Below, piece after piece: positions 10,938 to 21,488 of a stretch of 64,000 nucleotides of DNA. The position numbers were made by a program, and so were the translations under genes. Each line of letters starts with the position of its first letter. Within the stretch, counting starts at the first letter, position 1. Below the pieces are notes generated by a model, which saw nothing but the letters and a program-made list of their open reading frames with translations, was not told the DNA's origin and searched no databases. Source of the DNA: Phyto melanocephala (lineage: Eukaryota > Arthropoda > Insecta > Diptera > Rhinophoridae); assembly GCA_941918925.1 (NCBI GenBank), contig OW799237.1:58203997-58267996 (forward strand), in the 5' to 3' direction.

Positions 10938-11480
10938 AACAAGTAAGAGTGCTATATTCGGACGTGCCGAATCTTAAATACTCTTCACAACGTGTAGTCA
11001 TGCAATAACAATTGTTTGTATCACCATTCATCTCATTAATATGAAATACATATGTATATGTTTCATTATCTTTATAATGACTTTATCCGCTTTAAAAATT
11101 TTGTCTTAACTGGGATTCGAACCTACGTTCATCCAGTTTGTATTTGTGTGAGAGACAAGGTGGTCTAGGTTTTTTCATCATATCTTAGTTGTTTATAGAG
11201 CGATTTTTCTGATTTTTTTTTTTGTTTTGATACCGATCTGCTCCCTAACATTTCTGATATACACGGGTCTTGAAAGTGTCTGGGGGCTTCACAAAGTTTA
11301 TTTCAAAATATACACGGGCAGACGGACAGTGCTTAATCGACTCCTCTATTCACAAGCCTTCAGAAAGTATATACTTTAAGGAGTCGGATATGAAAATTGT
11401 AGAAATTAAAAACGGAATGACTAAGCTATATACACTCAAAAATATTAAAATTTTAAAAAATAATATATATTTTGTTTTGG
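10938..11480 (+). repeat. 'tattcggc repeat', second diverged copy in tandem orientation
   Basis: Begins again with AACAAGTAAGAGTGCTATAT about 520 bp after the previous start, so two copies lie head to tail. The far part carries 'aaggagtcggatatga' and 'aaaacggaatgact', the usual 3' landmarks. A GGATTCGAACC word at 11111-11121 resembles a pol III B box on the other strand but no tRNA can be folded. Confidence 0.7.
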
Positions 11481-12797
11481 GAGCAAAAACATACTAAAAA
11501 TTCCTTTTTGATTCCGCAAAGTATTTTTATTTCCCACCCCTGATTGAACCTAATACATCATTTGAAAAACATTTAAATTAAATTGTATTTTTTTGCAAAA
11601 TCTTTTAATGGAAATTACCACCAACAAACATGCAACACTGTTACATGTAACACAAAATTAGTACCAATAGTGTAATACAAGGGTTTTGTGAATTGAACAG
11701 TTATATTATAAAATTGACACATTTTTTATACATTTTTTAAAACTAATAGAGAGTGAAAATCAAATAAATCTTAAATTTCGATACACATTCATTAATGTTT
11801 TGGAAAAATTGTTCTGTATATTTAAATTAATTTGCAAATAAATATGTGTCCAATAGTATTTACAAAACCCTAACTGCCGTATTCATAAAAAATATTTTAG
11901 GTTTACTAAAGACTAATATGACATAAGTTGTAGTGAAACTTGTTAAAAAAAAGCCTTCAAAAATCTAGTGTTTTATTCAAAAACACACACACATTTTATG
12001 AAGTGCTACAGTTTTGACCACCACTGCGTAAACGTTTGCACAGATACATTTCAATGTCATAGAAACTAAGAAATGTTTTTTTAAAAAATGTGATTAAAGT
12101 TAAGCCTGTTTTTATTATGTAAAGTTCTAAAAGAAATATGATAATACAAACTAATAGGAGTGAACATTATGCTCTATATACAAATATATTTTTTTTTATT
12201 TAAATAATCCCAAACTCACATATTTTAAAAAGATATTTTATATTTTGGTATTTTTAAATTTTCCACATACAGTGGCAAGTAAAATTATTCACAAATAACA
12301 TTTTTAATTGTATTAGAGAAATATTGTTTCTTTATATTGTACTTATTTAAAATGCAACATACTCTTATTCAAATAAACGACTTTTTATACTTATTTGAAC
12401 TTTAAACTTTAAAGAGCTAAATGAATATTAATTTATTTACAAATATGAACCTGACATTCATCTAGTATGTAACTGTTATAACACAAGGGAACAAGGCTTT
12501 TGTGGTTTGATTTGATTGATTTGTGAATGTTGTTTTTAAGGTTATTTGGGATGCTGAATCCAAATATACACTTAGTTTTTTTTCTATCAGCTCGACTTTC
12601 CACGATATACCGTTATGTTCTAAATTAAGACACTTTTACTACTCATGTTGGAATAACTAGATAACGATTTACCATATTTAGTTAAAAAAAAACACCAAAA
12701 CTCTCCAACAATATTATCTTTAAGTCGTGCTTATATTGGTTTTAAATTTGACCAGTACTTTTAGATGTATCGATATGTATGTTTTCAGCTTTTTTAT
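11481..12797. other. AT-rich stretch, nothing recognised
   Basis: No element ends, conserved frames or tandem repeats apart from short A/T and CA runs. Confidence 0.4.
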
Positions 12798-13140
12798 AGG
12801 GTGGTCCAGCCAAAACGCACGATGTAAATTGTAAATAAAAAAAGTGTTCAATTAATTATCTTAATATCTTTTATTATAATGAAAGGATCTATGACATTCT
12901 TGTGTAAAAGAAAATATCGGCCAATTGCTCGCATGGCTTCGATGGTCCATATTTTCACTGACAAATGTTAAATGTTCAATTGTTAGGCACGGCGACGAGG
13001 CGAGATTAATGGCTTTTCTGCCACACTATCGCAAATAAAATTAATATTTCCATAGAAATAACTGCAGATTCAACAATCCTTACGCGCTGCTTAATTGTGT
13101 ATTGAATTTGTCAAACACTAAAACAAAGAAATGTCCAATT
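12798..13140 (-). mobile_element. mariner deletion derivative (family M1), copy 3, one end lost
   Basis: The left terminus is TAGGGTGGTCCAGCCAAAAC. Internal words match the copy at 57432: 'atcggccaa', 'caattgtt-ggca' and 'gccacactatcgcaaa'. The reverse strand near 13110-13060 encodes QYTIKQRVRIVESAV, the mariner transposase start. The matching right inverted repeat is not visible. Confidence 0.7.
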
Positions 13141-13183
13141 AAGTTGTGCAAAAAACTTGATTTTTTTTATTTCAATCGAGAAG

Positions 13184-13420
13184 CTAGAATTTCAGATGCT
13201 TTTTTTGGGACTCCAAGGTCTCCCACAAATTACTAAACTCCTCCTGATAAAATTGCTCGCGATCAGAAGAAATATCTAATGGAAGAAGAATTTTTCGCAC
13301 GTCGTGATAATTTTCTGTAGATTTTTTTGTTTCTAAATCATCGACTGGTCGACAACACATAATGATAAATCCATTTAGACCGGTTTGCTTTGTTATAACA
13401 ATCATCATGATGAATGCCAT
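13184..13420 (-). CDS. Unrecognised open frame, interrupted by a transposon at its 5' side
   Basis: A 78-codon open frame from an ATG at 13420 to a stop at 13184-13186. Its composition is more protein-like than most AT-rich frames here: mixed charged residues, motifs CCRPVDDLETKK and DREQFYQEEFSNLWETL, and an acidic predicted C-terminal helix. It starts ten bases from the left end of the Harbinger-like element. If that element and one CTG duplicate are removed, the frame stays open for roughly 25-30 further codons on the far side (about 14780-14695). I do not recognise the protein. It may be a host exon, an older transposon gene or chance. Confidence 0.3.
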   Translation of the reverse strand: MAFIMMIVITKQTGLNGFIIMCCRPVDDLETKKSTENYHDVRKILLPLDISSDREQFYQEEFSNLWETLESQKKHLKF

Positions 13421-13783
13421 AGAGCCCTGGGGGGTTATTATGTAATTCGATTCGAATCGAAAAAAATACGAATTCGTAAAAATTGTATGTAGTACGATTT
13501 TCGGAAATTTATTTCCGAACGTACGTACATTTTGGGATATTTTCTACCCCCTTTCGGAAAACAAAAAATCCCTTTCGAAAATGCAACTACGTAGTACGAA
13601 AGCAAAAGTCAAAAGTCTTAGTAACGTACGTATTTCTTTCGAATGCCATTTTGTTTGCGGAAATTCATGTGCATATTATTATTTTATATACAAAAGTTAA
13701 ATAAAAACTTTTAAAATATAAGTATATGAATTATATTTGAATAATAAAAAAATGGATTTAATTGCTTTAATTTTGAACATGTT

Positions 13784-13974
13784 CAAGGCGAATTCAATAA
13801 GGTGAACTTATTAGATTAGCCGATCATCAGCTGTTGACTACTTCTAGGGACCACTTGTCAAATTTTTGTGTATTTTTGACATATCGTTTTGTTTTACACT
13901 AACAAAATACACGTTTGTTTTTTTTCACTTTGTAGTTGTTTTAGCGACGAGTTCACCTTATTGAATTCGCCTTG
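13784..13974. mobile_element. hAT-type MITE nested in the Harbinger-like element
   Basis: A 191-bp insertion with inverted ends CAAGGCGAATTCAATAAGG (extending to TGAACT) at 13784 and the complement ending at 13974. The sequence AACATGTT is directly repeated at 13776-13783 and 13975-13982. An 8-bp duplication and short TIRs are the hAT pattern. No coding capacity. The ends match perfectly over about 25 bp, so the insertion is fairly young. Confidence 0.85.
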
Positions 13975-14031
13975 AACATGTTTAAAGGGAATCTTTTAAA
14001 AAAGGTGTTTAAAAGAGAATAGTATGACTTT

Positions 14032-14127
14032 ATGAAGAAAAATGAATTGGAAAGAACGAAATGCAAAATTGAAATGCTTGAACTAAAAAGAAAAATATTT
14101 GAATTAGAGAGCAAAAGAAATGCTTGA
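14032..14127 (+). pseudogene. Coiled-coil tail, possible SANT-like protein remnant of Harbinger
   Basis: Frame reads MKKNELERTKCKIEMLELKR then KIFELESKRNA and stops at 14125-14127. The Leu/Glu/Lys heptad pattern is like the C-terminal coiled coil of Myb/SANT-like proteins that accompany Harbinger transposases. The DNA-binding domain is absent. Short and low-complexity, so the homology is only suggestive. Confidence 0.4.
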
Positions 14128-14809
14128 GGTTTTGCTATGTGCCTTTTTTATGAATTTTTATGTTTTATTCTTCTTTTATGAATTTTTATGTTTATATTAT
14201 TAGTTTTTATGTGCCTCTTTATTATATTATTTTGTTTTTTTTTTTTAGTTTTCTCACATATGTTGCTATTAGTTTCACTGAATTATTATTATTTTATTTT
14301 AAATGTTTTTATTTGGTCTTGGCCAATCTGATGTTGATAACCAACCACCTTGCGCAAGAAATTTAATGGTGGCTGCCAATTTTAAAATAGGAGGGACGGC
14401 AATAGATCTTTGTGGTGCTTTTAAATCACTGCTGATGGAATTCAGTACGTACATAAATGCGTTTTTAATAAAACCGACAATTTTTCACGAACCTAAAAGT
14501 ATTTTTCTTTATTTAATAAAATTTTTATACATTTTACATATTAAAACTTGGCATCATTTAGTTTTTCCCTTAAAATTTTATATACAACTGTGCAGACGTT
14601 TCGAAAGTACTATATAATAAGAATCGCTTTTCGAATCGGAAATTCTTTTCGAATGTATTTACGATTCGAATCGAATTACATAATAACCCCCCTGACTCTG
14701 ATTACTGACTGATGATTTGAATTTCACACAGATAATTCTTTTTAGATTTCCTTTTTTTCTCAAAATGTTTGTCCATATAGAAATAATATGAATTTAAGAT
14801 CATAAAATA

Positions 14810-15400
14810 AATTATAATTAAATTTATTATAAATGAACTTGAGCCAAAATAAAAATGATTTACAGTAAATTTAATATATAGAAAAGTTCGAATAAAATAT
14901 TAATATTTAATTATAACATACATGACACGGTGTTTATGACATTAAAGAATTCATTGTTCGAAGTCTATCACCTAGATGGACGTATAAATGAAAAATAAAA
15001 ATACGACTTTGCTTTCAATAATTCCAGCCAAAGAATGGATATTGAAAACATAACAAAAATGTATTACGAATATAAATGAATATGAACATGTCATTTGATA
15101 GGAGAAGAAATAAGACAAATTTGAAAACAAGTTCTATGATTCCCTAATTCTTATTTCATTGAATTGTAACATATATACAATTTCAAATAACATAGGAGTG
15201 TACCGATAAAGAGTTTTGATGATAAAATCGTAGCTGGTTTCGAAAATGCATTCCACTCGGCTAATATCGGAATGGCTTTACACGATTCTTAAATGATTGT
15301 AATCATTTTGAAAATATTTCAGGAAATTAAAATAATATAATAAATGAACTTGAGCTAAAAAAATGATTTACAGTAAATTTATTATAAACTTTTATAATCG
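14810..15400 (+). repeat. Degenerate copies of tandem family A
   Basis: The block 'aatgaacttgagc-aaa...aatgatttacagtaaattta' occurs at 14831 and again at 15343, about 512 bp apart in the same direction. 'gaaaagttcga' (14881) and 'cacggtg' (14927) follow in the same order as in the array at 50.4-52.7 kb. 'atcgtagctggtttcgaaaa' and 'tgcattccactcggcta' at 15226-15262 match that array almost exactly. This is an old, partial tandem pair of the same family. Confidence 0.7.
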
Positions 15401-15493
15401 AAATTTCATTATCTAATGCATTTAGTTATATCGGTTTTATGAGCTTATATACAGAGGCGAAAGCCCAGGCATCTAGTGCTTACTCTATATATA

Positions 15494-15577
15494 AAGGGTC
15501 CGCCAAATAACTTTTTTTTTTTTTGAAAATGCTATATAAAAACAGTGTGGCTTCGGCTGTGTGGCACCAAACAGTGA
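15494..15577 (-). mobile_element. mariner end fragment (GGGTCCGCC family)
   Basis: AAGGGTCCGCCAAATAACTT and 'cttcggctgtgtggcac' match the left end of the element at 8733. The sequence then jumps to 'caccaaacagtgac', an internal block of the same family. About 85 bp of a deletion derivative, flanked by TA on the left only. Confidence 0.75.
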
Positions 15578-16275
15578 CAATGACATTTACTAGAAAGTTT
15601 TATATGTGAAACTTCATCATCATACCTAAATTCTGTCAGTTTATGAGCTTTCCAATTTCATCGATAGTAGAATATGTGAGAAGCGAGCGTTAAAGTAGGC
15701 GTATCAAAGTAGTTTCGTCTAAAGATTTCCACTTAGATATTTAAATATATTCTTTTATTCTTCCAAAATTTAAGTTCATAGATAAATTATATTAATTTAA
15801 GGCAAAACGTTGTATGTTAGGTGGACGTAAAAGTGGGCGTGTTAACTTAATTTTCCGTCATTACAAAATAATTGAGTAAAAAGCAATGTCTGCAAAATTT
15901 CAGGATCGTACAACTAATTTCTCAGTCAGTGCTTTATGTCAGTGCGTTTGGACACAATTGCATTTTATTCGATGTTGGAAGGACTTGGTTTTTTTGACCT
16001 ACTCTTGCATTACGAGCTATAACTCTCTTCTTAATATTCCGATGTAACCCAAATTCCAAACAAATCTTGTGTATAAGAAATATTCTGGCAAAAATTTGAA
16101 CCCCCTAGCTTTTTCGGTCCGACCTCTATCGGACATAGCTAGATCGTCCTAAAATGAAGCTAGAATTCAGAATATATATACTTTATGGGGTCTAAAATGG
16201 ATATTTCGATGTGTAACAAACGGAATGTCAAAATGAATATTCACCCACACCACTCCTTTGGTGACGGGTATAAAA
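15578..16275 (+). repeat. 'tattcggc repeat', 3' part
   Basis: Contains the landmarks 'aaagtgggcgtgt' (15831), 'gacctactcttgcatt', 'cccctagctttttcgg', 'gacatagctagatcgtcct' and 'aacaaacggaatgtcaaaat', in the order of the 4888-6728 copy. It ends in CACTCCTTTGGTGACGGGTATA (~16250-16272), the degraded terminal inverted motif. Confidence 0.8.
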
Positions 16276-16949
16276 ATGCAAGCTAATGGAGAAAAACGGA
16301 AATAAGATTTGAAATCAGAGACCTCAAAATAGTAAAAAAAAAAATTAATAAAGTTCCAGACAATGCAAAACAAGTTCAATTTTGTTCCCTTGTATAATTA
16401 ATAAAAACAAATTAAAATCTTGTTAAATTTTGAAGGCAAGAAACTAGCGTATACTTCTACAATATTTTTTTATATATTTTTTTTCTCAAGTATTAAAAAA
16501 AAACTTTTTATGTTTCGTTATAAAAGGTTTCTGTTTTTTCTTGATTTATATGGACATAGTATAATACTTTTAAATACTTTTACACGTCACTGTATATATA
16601 ATATACTTTAACATGAAGTTGTAAAATAAGTTAAGTCTTTATTTACGACAATAAGTTTTATTAAAGAACGACAAAAATGTACTAACACACACAAATATTT
16701 ACCTACTTATAAGTACATAAGTATCCCTGTATTGTATTAACGATATCGCTACTTTCACTCGTGCAGGAGCTAATTTTTTGGAAATTCAGTATTTGATGCA
16801 GGGCAATAGAGTAATCAAAAATACACCGTTGCAGAAAAAAAAAACTACTAGAATTTGTTTTTTTGTAGTTGTTGGGGAATTATATTTATTAAAGGATTAC
16901 TAAGATGATTTTCTATAAACATTGACATCTGGACAAAGGCTTTTTACCA
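16276..16949. other. AT-rich stretch, nothing recognised
   Basis: No element end or coding region identified. Confidence 0.4.
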
Positions 16950-17372
16950 ATGGAAAAAACTTTAAACGCCCACTTTTATGCCCAACTCCCATAAAACGCC
17001 TTATCTCAAATACATATAATTTCTATATGAATAAAGATTTTGGAAGAATGAAGGACTCTATTACAATATCTAAGTTGTATTTGTGGCGAAAACAACAGAA
17101 ATACGACAAGGTCTAATTCATTTTACATTGCCGCAAATATTACACCGTACCAAAAAATGCGACAACGCCACTGACAAAAAGGCTGATTGAAAGACTAAAT
17201 TTACGAAAATATTTTACTAGCATATCGAAGTTATACAAAGAAAGTGATACATATTTTAGTTTAAATAGCGATTTCTGCTAATAACAAAATAATAAATTTT
17301 GTGCTTTAAAAGTACATCAAATTGGTGGTGGGTATAAAAAATTCGGCACAGCCGAATATAGTGCTTTTACTT
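16950..17372 (-). repeat. 'tattcggc repeat', reverse copy with an empty mariner site
   Basis: Ends in GGTGGTGGGTATAAAAAATT and the hairpin complement TTCGGCACAGCCGAA, then 'tatagtgctttta'. At 17224-17240 the sequence is 'tcgaagttatacaaagaa', uninterrupted. In the composites at 4.9 and 56.6 kb the mariner derivative sits exactly here. This copy therefore preserves the pre-insertion state, including the single TA target. Confidence 0.85.
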
Positions 17373-17705
17373 TTAATAATTTAGACCGATAAAAAATAAG
17401 GGTTTTAGCAAAGTTTTTTTCGTCCGCAGTAAAGTGTATTAAATTGAACTTGGCTCCTTTACTAGTGCAGGTAACGATAAGTCTGTATACTAATATATGT
17501 TTGAATCTTCCTTCAAACACATTTATAAAAAGAAGATTAAATTTAATAATGTTTTTATTACTTCTAAATTTTGTCTTCCTTAGAAGAAGAAAAAAAAAAC
17601 AATTTCAATTAAATTTCTTTCCTTTATTACCAAATAGCACTTTTGTATGTTTTCCAAATTAAAATTGAAGTATTGCATTATGTGAATTTCTAGGCGTCGT
17701 ATTTA
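17373..17705. other. AT-rich stretch, nothing recognised
   Basis: Short open frames here have no recognisable motifs. Confidence 0.4.
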
Positions 17706-17707
17706 TA

Positions 17708-18629
17708 AAGGGTGTTTTTTTAAGCCCGATAGAACTTGAAATTGTAAAAAATAACACAAAAAATTAAATTGTAATCAAAATTTTTTTTATTCGAAAGATC
17801 AATACGTGACATTAACATTTGAAAATGATTTCGGGCATATGGGCACCGCGGCTGTTCTTGACGAAGCGCATTCTGGACGTCCGTTGTTTTATCGCAAAAT
17901 TGTGTTCAGCGATGAGGCGCATTTTTGGCTTAACGGGTTTGTTAATAAGCAAAATTGCCGCATATGGAGCGAGACCAATCCACAAGAGACCCTACAGACT
18001 CCATTACATCCAGAAAAATGCACCGTTTGGTGCGGTTTTCACGCTGGTGGCATCATCGGACCTTATTTCTTCAAAAATGAGGCCGGAGCTCGCGTTACGG
18101 TCAATGGAGATCGTTACCACACCATGATCAATGATTTTTTTGTTTGAAAATATGGATGACATTGATCCGGAGGAGATGTGGTTTCAACAGGATGGCGCTA
18201 CGTGCCATACGGCGAACGCAACCATCGACTTATTGAAATAAAAATTTGGCGATAAGTTCATTTCGAGAAATCGACCTGTCAATTGGCCTCCAAGGTCGTG
18301 CGATTTGACACCTCTCGATTATTTCCTGTGGGGCTACGTGAAGTCACTGGTTTATGCTGATAAACCAGCAACAATTGACGCCTTGGAGGCCAGCATTGTT
18401 CGTGTTATTCGTGACATACGGCCAGCAGTGCTCGAAAAAGTGGCCCAAAATTGGACGTCCAGAATGCGCTTCGTCAAGAACAGCCGCGGTGCCCATATGC
18501 CCGAAATCATTTTCAAATGTTAATGTCACGTATTGATCTTTCGAATAAAAAAAAAATTTTGATTACAATTTAATTTTTTGTGTTATTTTTTACAATTTCA
18601 AGTTCTATCGGGCTTAAAAAAACACCCTT
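17708..18629 (+). mobile_element. Palindromised mariner with 175-bp inverted arms
   Basis: Flanked by TA (17706-17707, 18630-18631). The left arm 17708-17882 is the exact reverse complement of the right arm 18453-18629, differing only by two bases in a T run (8 versus 10). The right arm is the native 3' end: last transposase codons, untranslated tail and terminal repeat AAGGGTGTTTTTTTAAGCCC. The left arm is an inverted duplicate of it and has replaced the native 5' end, so the N-terminal helix-turn-helix is gone. The inner junction lies in the 8-bp palindrome GGACGTCC. Normal mariner repeats are about 30 bp. Confidence 0.92.
17883..18522 (+). pseudogene. mariner transposase, N-terminus replaced
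   Basis: After the inverted arm the frame reads RKIVFSDEAHFWLNGFVNKQ (first catalytic Asp), CTVWCGFHAGGIIGPYFF and NGDRYHTMINDFFV. A frameshift follows near 18147. The next segment gives MWFQQDGATCHTA (second Asp), a stop near 18239, WPPRSCDLTPLDYFLWGY (third Asp) and a clean C-terminus to the TAA at 18520-18522. QQD-to-PLD spacing is again 41 residues, as in rosa-like elements. The arm is open in this frame, so an ORF starts in antisense tail sequence and runs into the catalytic core. Two lesions plus the missing DNA-binding domain make it inactive. Confidence 0.85.
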
Positions 18630-18631
18630 TA

Positions 18632-19103
18632 TTAGTATCGTTTAAAGTGGTATCTCCTATAGAGCCAGAACCATATAACCGTATTTTTTGAGCGTGAAAA
18701 TTTCAATATAACAAACCAAAAACTCCATACTCAGTTTTCCATTTGCCGATTTTTTTTAAAGACCCTTTTGAAGGATACAAAACACATAAACATTTCTCTA
18801 AGGCCAATTATTATAACTCACCATTCGGTGCTGGCAATATGTAACTAGTTTTTTGTTATAGTAAATACAACCTAAAAGTAACCAAGAAGCTAAGGGGAAG
18901 CACAACTCTCTTTTCACGTATTGTTTATGAATTTAAATTTGCATTCTTTTTGCTTTAAGAAACAAAATATGACAATTACATTGTGTTTAAAGTTTAAAGT
19001 CAGACAAAGCTTGGTTTTTTACACGAAAGAACATGTAAAACACGAATAACTTTAATTAATTTACTTTGTTGCCGCAACGTCTTTAAATTTATTAGAAGTA
19101 TAT
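18632..19103. other. AT-rich stretch, nothing recognised
   Basis: No element end or coding region identified. Confidence 0.4.
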
Positions 19104-19760
19104 ACAGGGTGGCTTATGAATTTCGCTACATAAGGAAACTCAAATAACTTTTTGTAAAGTTTATGTAATTTATTTTTTATTAATTCATTTGAAAAATAAT
19201 ACATTTTTGTTAAAGTAATTAATGAAGTTTTAAAAATAATTGAATTCAAATAGCATCCACCCTCGGTGACACATGTGCGACATCTTATCAAAAAATTACT
19301 AATTTTTGCTTTGAGGGTTGCAGCGGGAATTATCCCAACTATTGTTCGAATGGCTTATTTTAAATCATACAAATTTGTTGGTTTTCTTTTGTAAAATTCC
19401 TCTGTGCAATAACTCTACAAAAAACATCAGGTGCAGTAAGTAAGGTCAGGGACTTGGGGGCCAACGGAATGTGGAGTTTTTACTGCAATTCTGTCATAAC
19501 AGGCATGGCTATGTGACAAGTTGAATCTACAAAGAGTTGAAGGGGATTCTTTTTCGGCGTAGTTCTAGAAAGAAAAACTCTTAACATCTTAAAGTAATGG
19601 TCTTCATTGACCGTTTTCTTCGAAAAAGTAAGGCCCGACAATGAACCTTGATGAAACTGTACACCACACTGTGACGCAAGGTGGATGAAAATGCATCTCA
19701 TGGAGTATTTGTGGGTTAGAATTACACCATCTTCGACAATTTTGTTTTACATTGCCGTTT
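19104..19760 (-). mobile_element. Decayed mariner/Tc1-like element
   Basis: A terminus-like CAGGGTGGCTTATGAATTTC stands at 19106. The reverse strand holds, in order, CVTVWCTVSSRFIVGPYFF (frame-shifted around 19650), VNEDHYFKMLRVFL, a degenerate catalytic block STCHIAMPV, HSVGPQVPDLTYC (normally W-P-P-R-S-P-D-L-T) and the tail EGGCYLNSIIFKT, which matches the C-terminal G-x-H-L-x-x-x-I-F of mariners. Several stops and shifts. The 5' end is not found. Confidence 0.75.
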
Positions 19761-20953
19761 TAATCAAAATTACGAGGCGTCAGACATAAAAATGCAGTTA
19801 AAGATGTTTTCATCCTATGCCGCCACTTGAATGATGTCGCAAAATTCCAAGCGAATCGGGAAGTCTGTTTTGTTTGTCCAGTTTGCTTGTTAATTGAATC
19901 TTATGTGGAAATTAGTTTAAATCTTGTTGCAAAATTGTCCAGATTACTTATTTGCAATGCATTTAAAGATATTTAAATGAAATATTAGAAAAATATAAAA
20001 TAACTTTAATTACCAATATTGAATTATTTTTTTTTTTCTTATTAATCATTAATCATTAACTCCCTTATCAAAGTCATAAAAGCATTTATTAAAAAAAAAT
20101 CCACAAAAGTAACAAAAAGAAATACGAATACAGTTTATTGAACCAGAACTTAAAACTTAAATGTATCAATGAATGAAGAATCAAACTTACAGTTAAAAAC
20201 ATACTATACTGAATACATAAATTAAAAAATACAAACAAACGTGAAACAACAGTTTCAGTACAGAAAGGAAAATCCAGAAGAATGTAATAAACATAAAATA
20301 AATAATATTTATGACTAAAAAAAAACAAAAAATAATTTTAAAAAAAATGCAAAAAGAAGGAAAACGAAATAAAAACAAAAAATTTATATATTTCTTAAAT
20401 TTAAATGTAAATACTTTACGTGTGTATGTAAGTATTTTAATCCGTAAATCTGTTGTTTGTATGGCTATAAGTGTCTTCTTACTTTAACGTTTAACATACA
20501 AACCAAGAAAAAGTAATAAAATACAAAAAAAGAAAAAAAAAATTAGCAAATTCAAAAGGAGGTTAAGTGAATACACATACATATGTAAGAAACGAACTAG
20601 TATAAATGTTCCACAAGTAAACATACAGAAAGAGGCAGTCAAAACGGCAGACAAATATTACATTCTGCTATAATAATCAGAGCTATGTGTTTACACAAAG
20701 TATTTGCATCGTTTACATATAAAATATTATAGGAGTTACATTTATGTAAATACATATGTATGTATGTATGTATGTGCGTCGTCTGGCAGTAGTATGTATT
20801 AATAAATATGTATATATTTTTTTTGTTTTGTTGTTTTTGTTTTATACAAAACCACTTTTGGCATATATGAATCATATTTTCATTTTTTTATTTTGTTATC
20901 CTTCTTTTTTCTTGGGATTTTTCATAAAAATAAATAAATTACAAAATATCATC
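19761..20953. other. Downstream region of the host gene, probably its 3' UTR in part
   Basis: No other gene seen. The host gene ends at 20954, so the adjoining low coordinates should contain its 3' UTR. TTTATT at 20887-20892 is an AATAAA on the minus strand, about 60 bases past the stop, a possible but unproven polyadenylation signal. (TATG)n occurs at 20754-20774. Confidence 0.4.
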
Positions 20954-21069
20954 TCATAAATATCTACGATGTATCCTTCTTTGAGGGGATACTAAACTGG
21001 TGTCACCATAAACTAAAGAATCATTTCCAGGCGATAAACTGCTAACACTCTCGGGGCTACCACGAATGC
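20954..21069 (-). CDS. Host gene, last coding exon (cytosolic tail and stop)
   Basis: Read on the minus strand, a pyrimidine-rich tract and AG at 21071-21070 precede the exon. It supplies the second and third bases of a Ser codon and then 37 residues: IRGSPESVSSLSPGNDSLVY, GDTSLVSPQ and the end RRIHRRYL, with TGA at 20956-20954. The segment continues the Ser-Pro-rich tail of the previous exon. It contains three more Ser-Pro sites, one of them SPQR, a full proline-directed CDK-type consensus. The phase (2 bases) fits the single base left by exon 26263-26162. Codon use is far less AT-biased than in the flanks. Gene identity not recognised. Confidence 0.85.
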
Positions 21070-21488
21070 CTGAAATAAAAAAAATAAAAGTAAGATTATA
21101 TCACTGAACAATTACATGTACAATTTACATCTAGTAAATAAATAAGGTAAATACATGCGATACAAAAATGTTGGTCAAACGAAGAATGCCGTTAGGTAGA
21201 AGTAAAGTAGTAACTGAGCCAAAATATTAAAAAATTCAAAATGAATAAGAGTCCTGCATGGATGACAATAAATCACAAAATTATGGATTCATTCTCAAAA
21301 TGCCACACATGCCAAACTCTGGCTAACGATTTGCTAAACTCTTGTTAACGAGCTGCCAAACGTTTGCTAACTTGTGAAAAACAACTGTTCTGTGTTGTTG
21401 TTTTACATTACCAATTTTTTTTACCTACCTTTTCATCCTGTTGCCAATTTACAGACCGTTTGCCTTGTTTTTCCATTTTTATAAAAAA
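21070..21488. other. Start of last intron, nothing recognised
   Basis: 21305-21380 has a loose run of 'gctaac / gccaaac / tgttaac' words, too irregular to call a tandem repeat. Confidence 0.4.

Larger units (their letters stand above)
13430..14691. mobile_element. PIF/Harbinger-like non-autonomous element, 1.26 kb
   Basis: Long inverted repeats GGGGGTTATTATGTAATTCG, continuing ATTCGAATCG, occur at 13430 and in complement ending at 14691. A 3-bp direct repeat CTG flanks both sides (13427-13429 and 14692-14694). Three-base duplications and G-rich ends suit PIF/Harbinger, although the preferred target there is TWA, so the superfamily is tentative. There is no transposase. A remnant rich in Leu, Glu and Lys at 14032-14127 resembles the coiled tail of the Myb/SANT-like accessory protein of Harbinger elements. 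A MITE is nested at 13784. A related terminus is at 36939. Confidence 0.7.

Noticed and set aside
11060..11160. tRNA-like B box (GGTTCGAATCC on the minus strand)
   Set aside because: The B box is perfect, but no A box at the right distance and no cloverleaf or acceptor stem could be formed; it lies inside a decayed repeat.
14303..14617. 104-codon frame inside the Harbinger-like element
   Set aside because: Only a short part looks protein-like; the rest is Phe/Ile/Leu-rich noise. Not counted as a gene.
18344..18529. Minus-strand ORF duplicating the start of the 17806 ORF
   Set aside because: It is the mirror image produced by the inverted arms, not a second gene.
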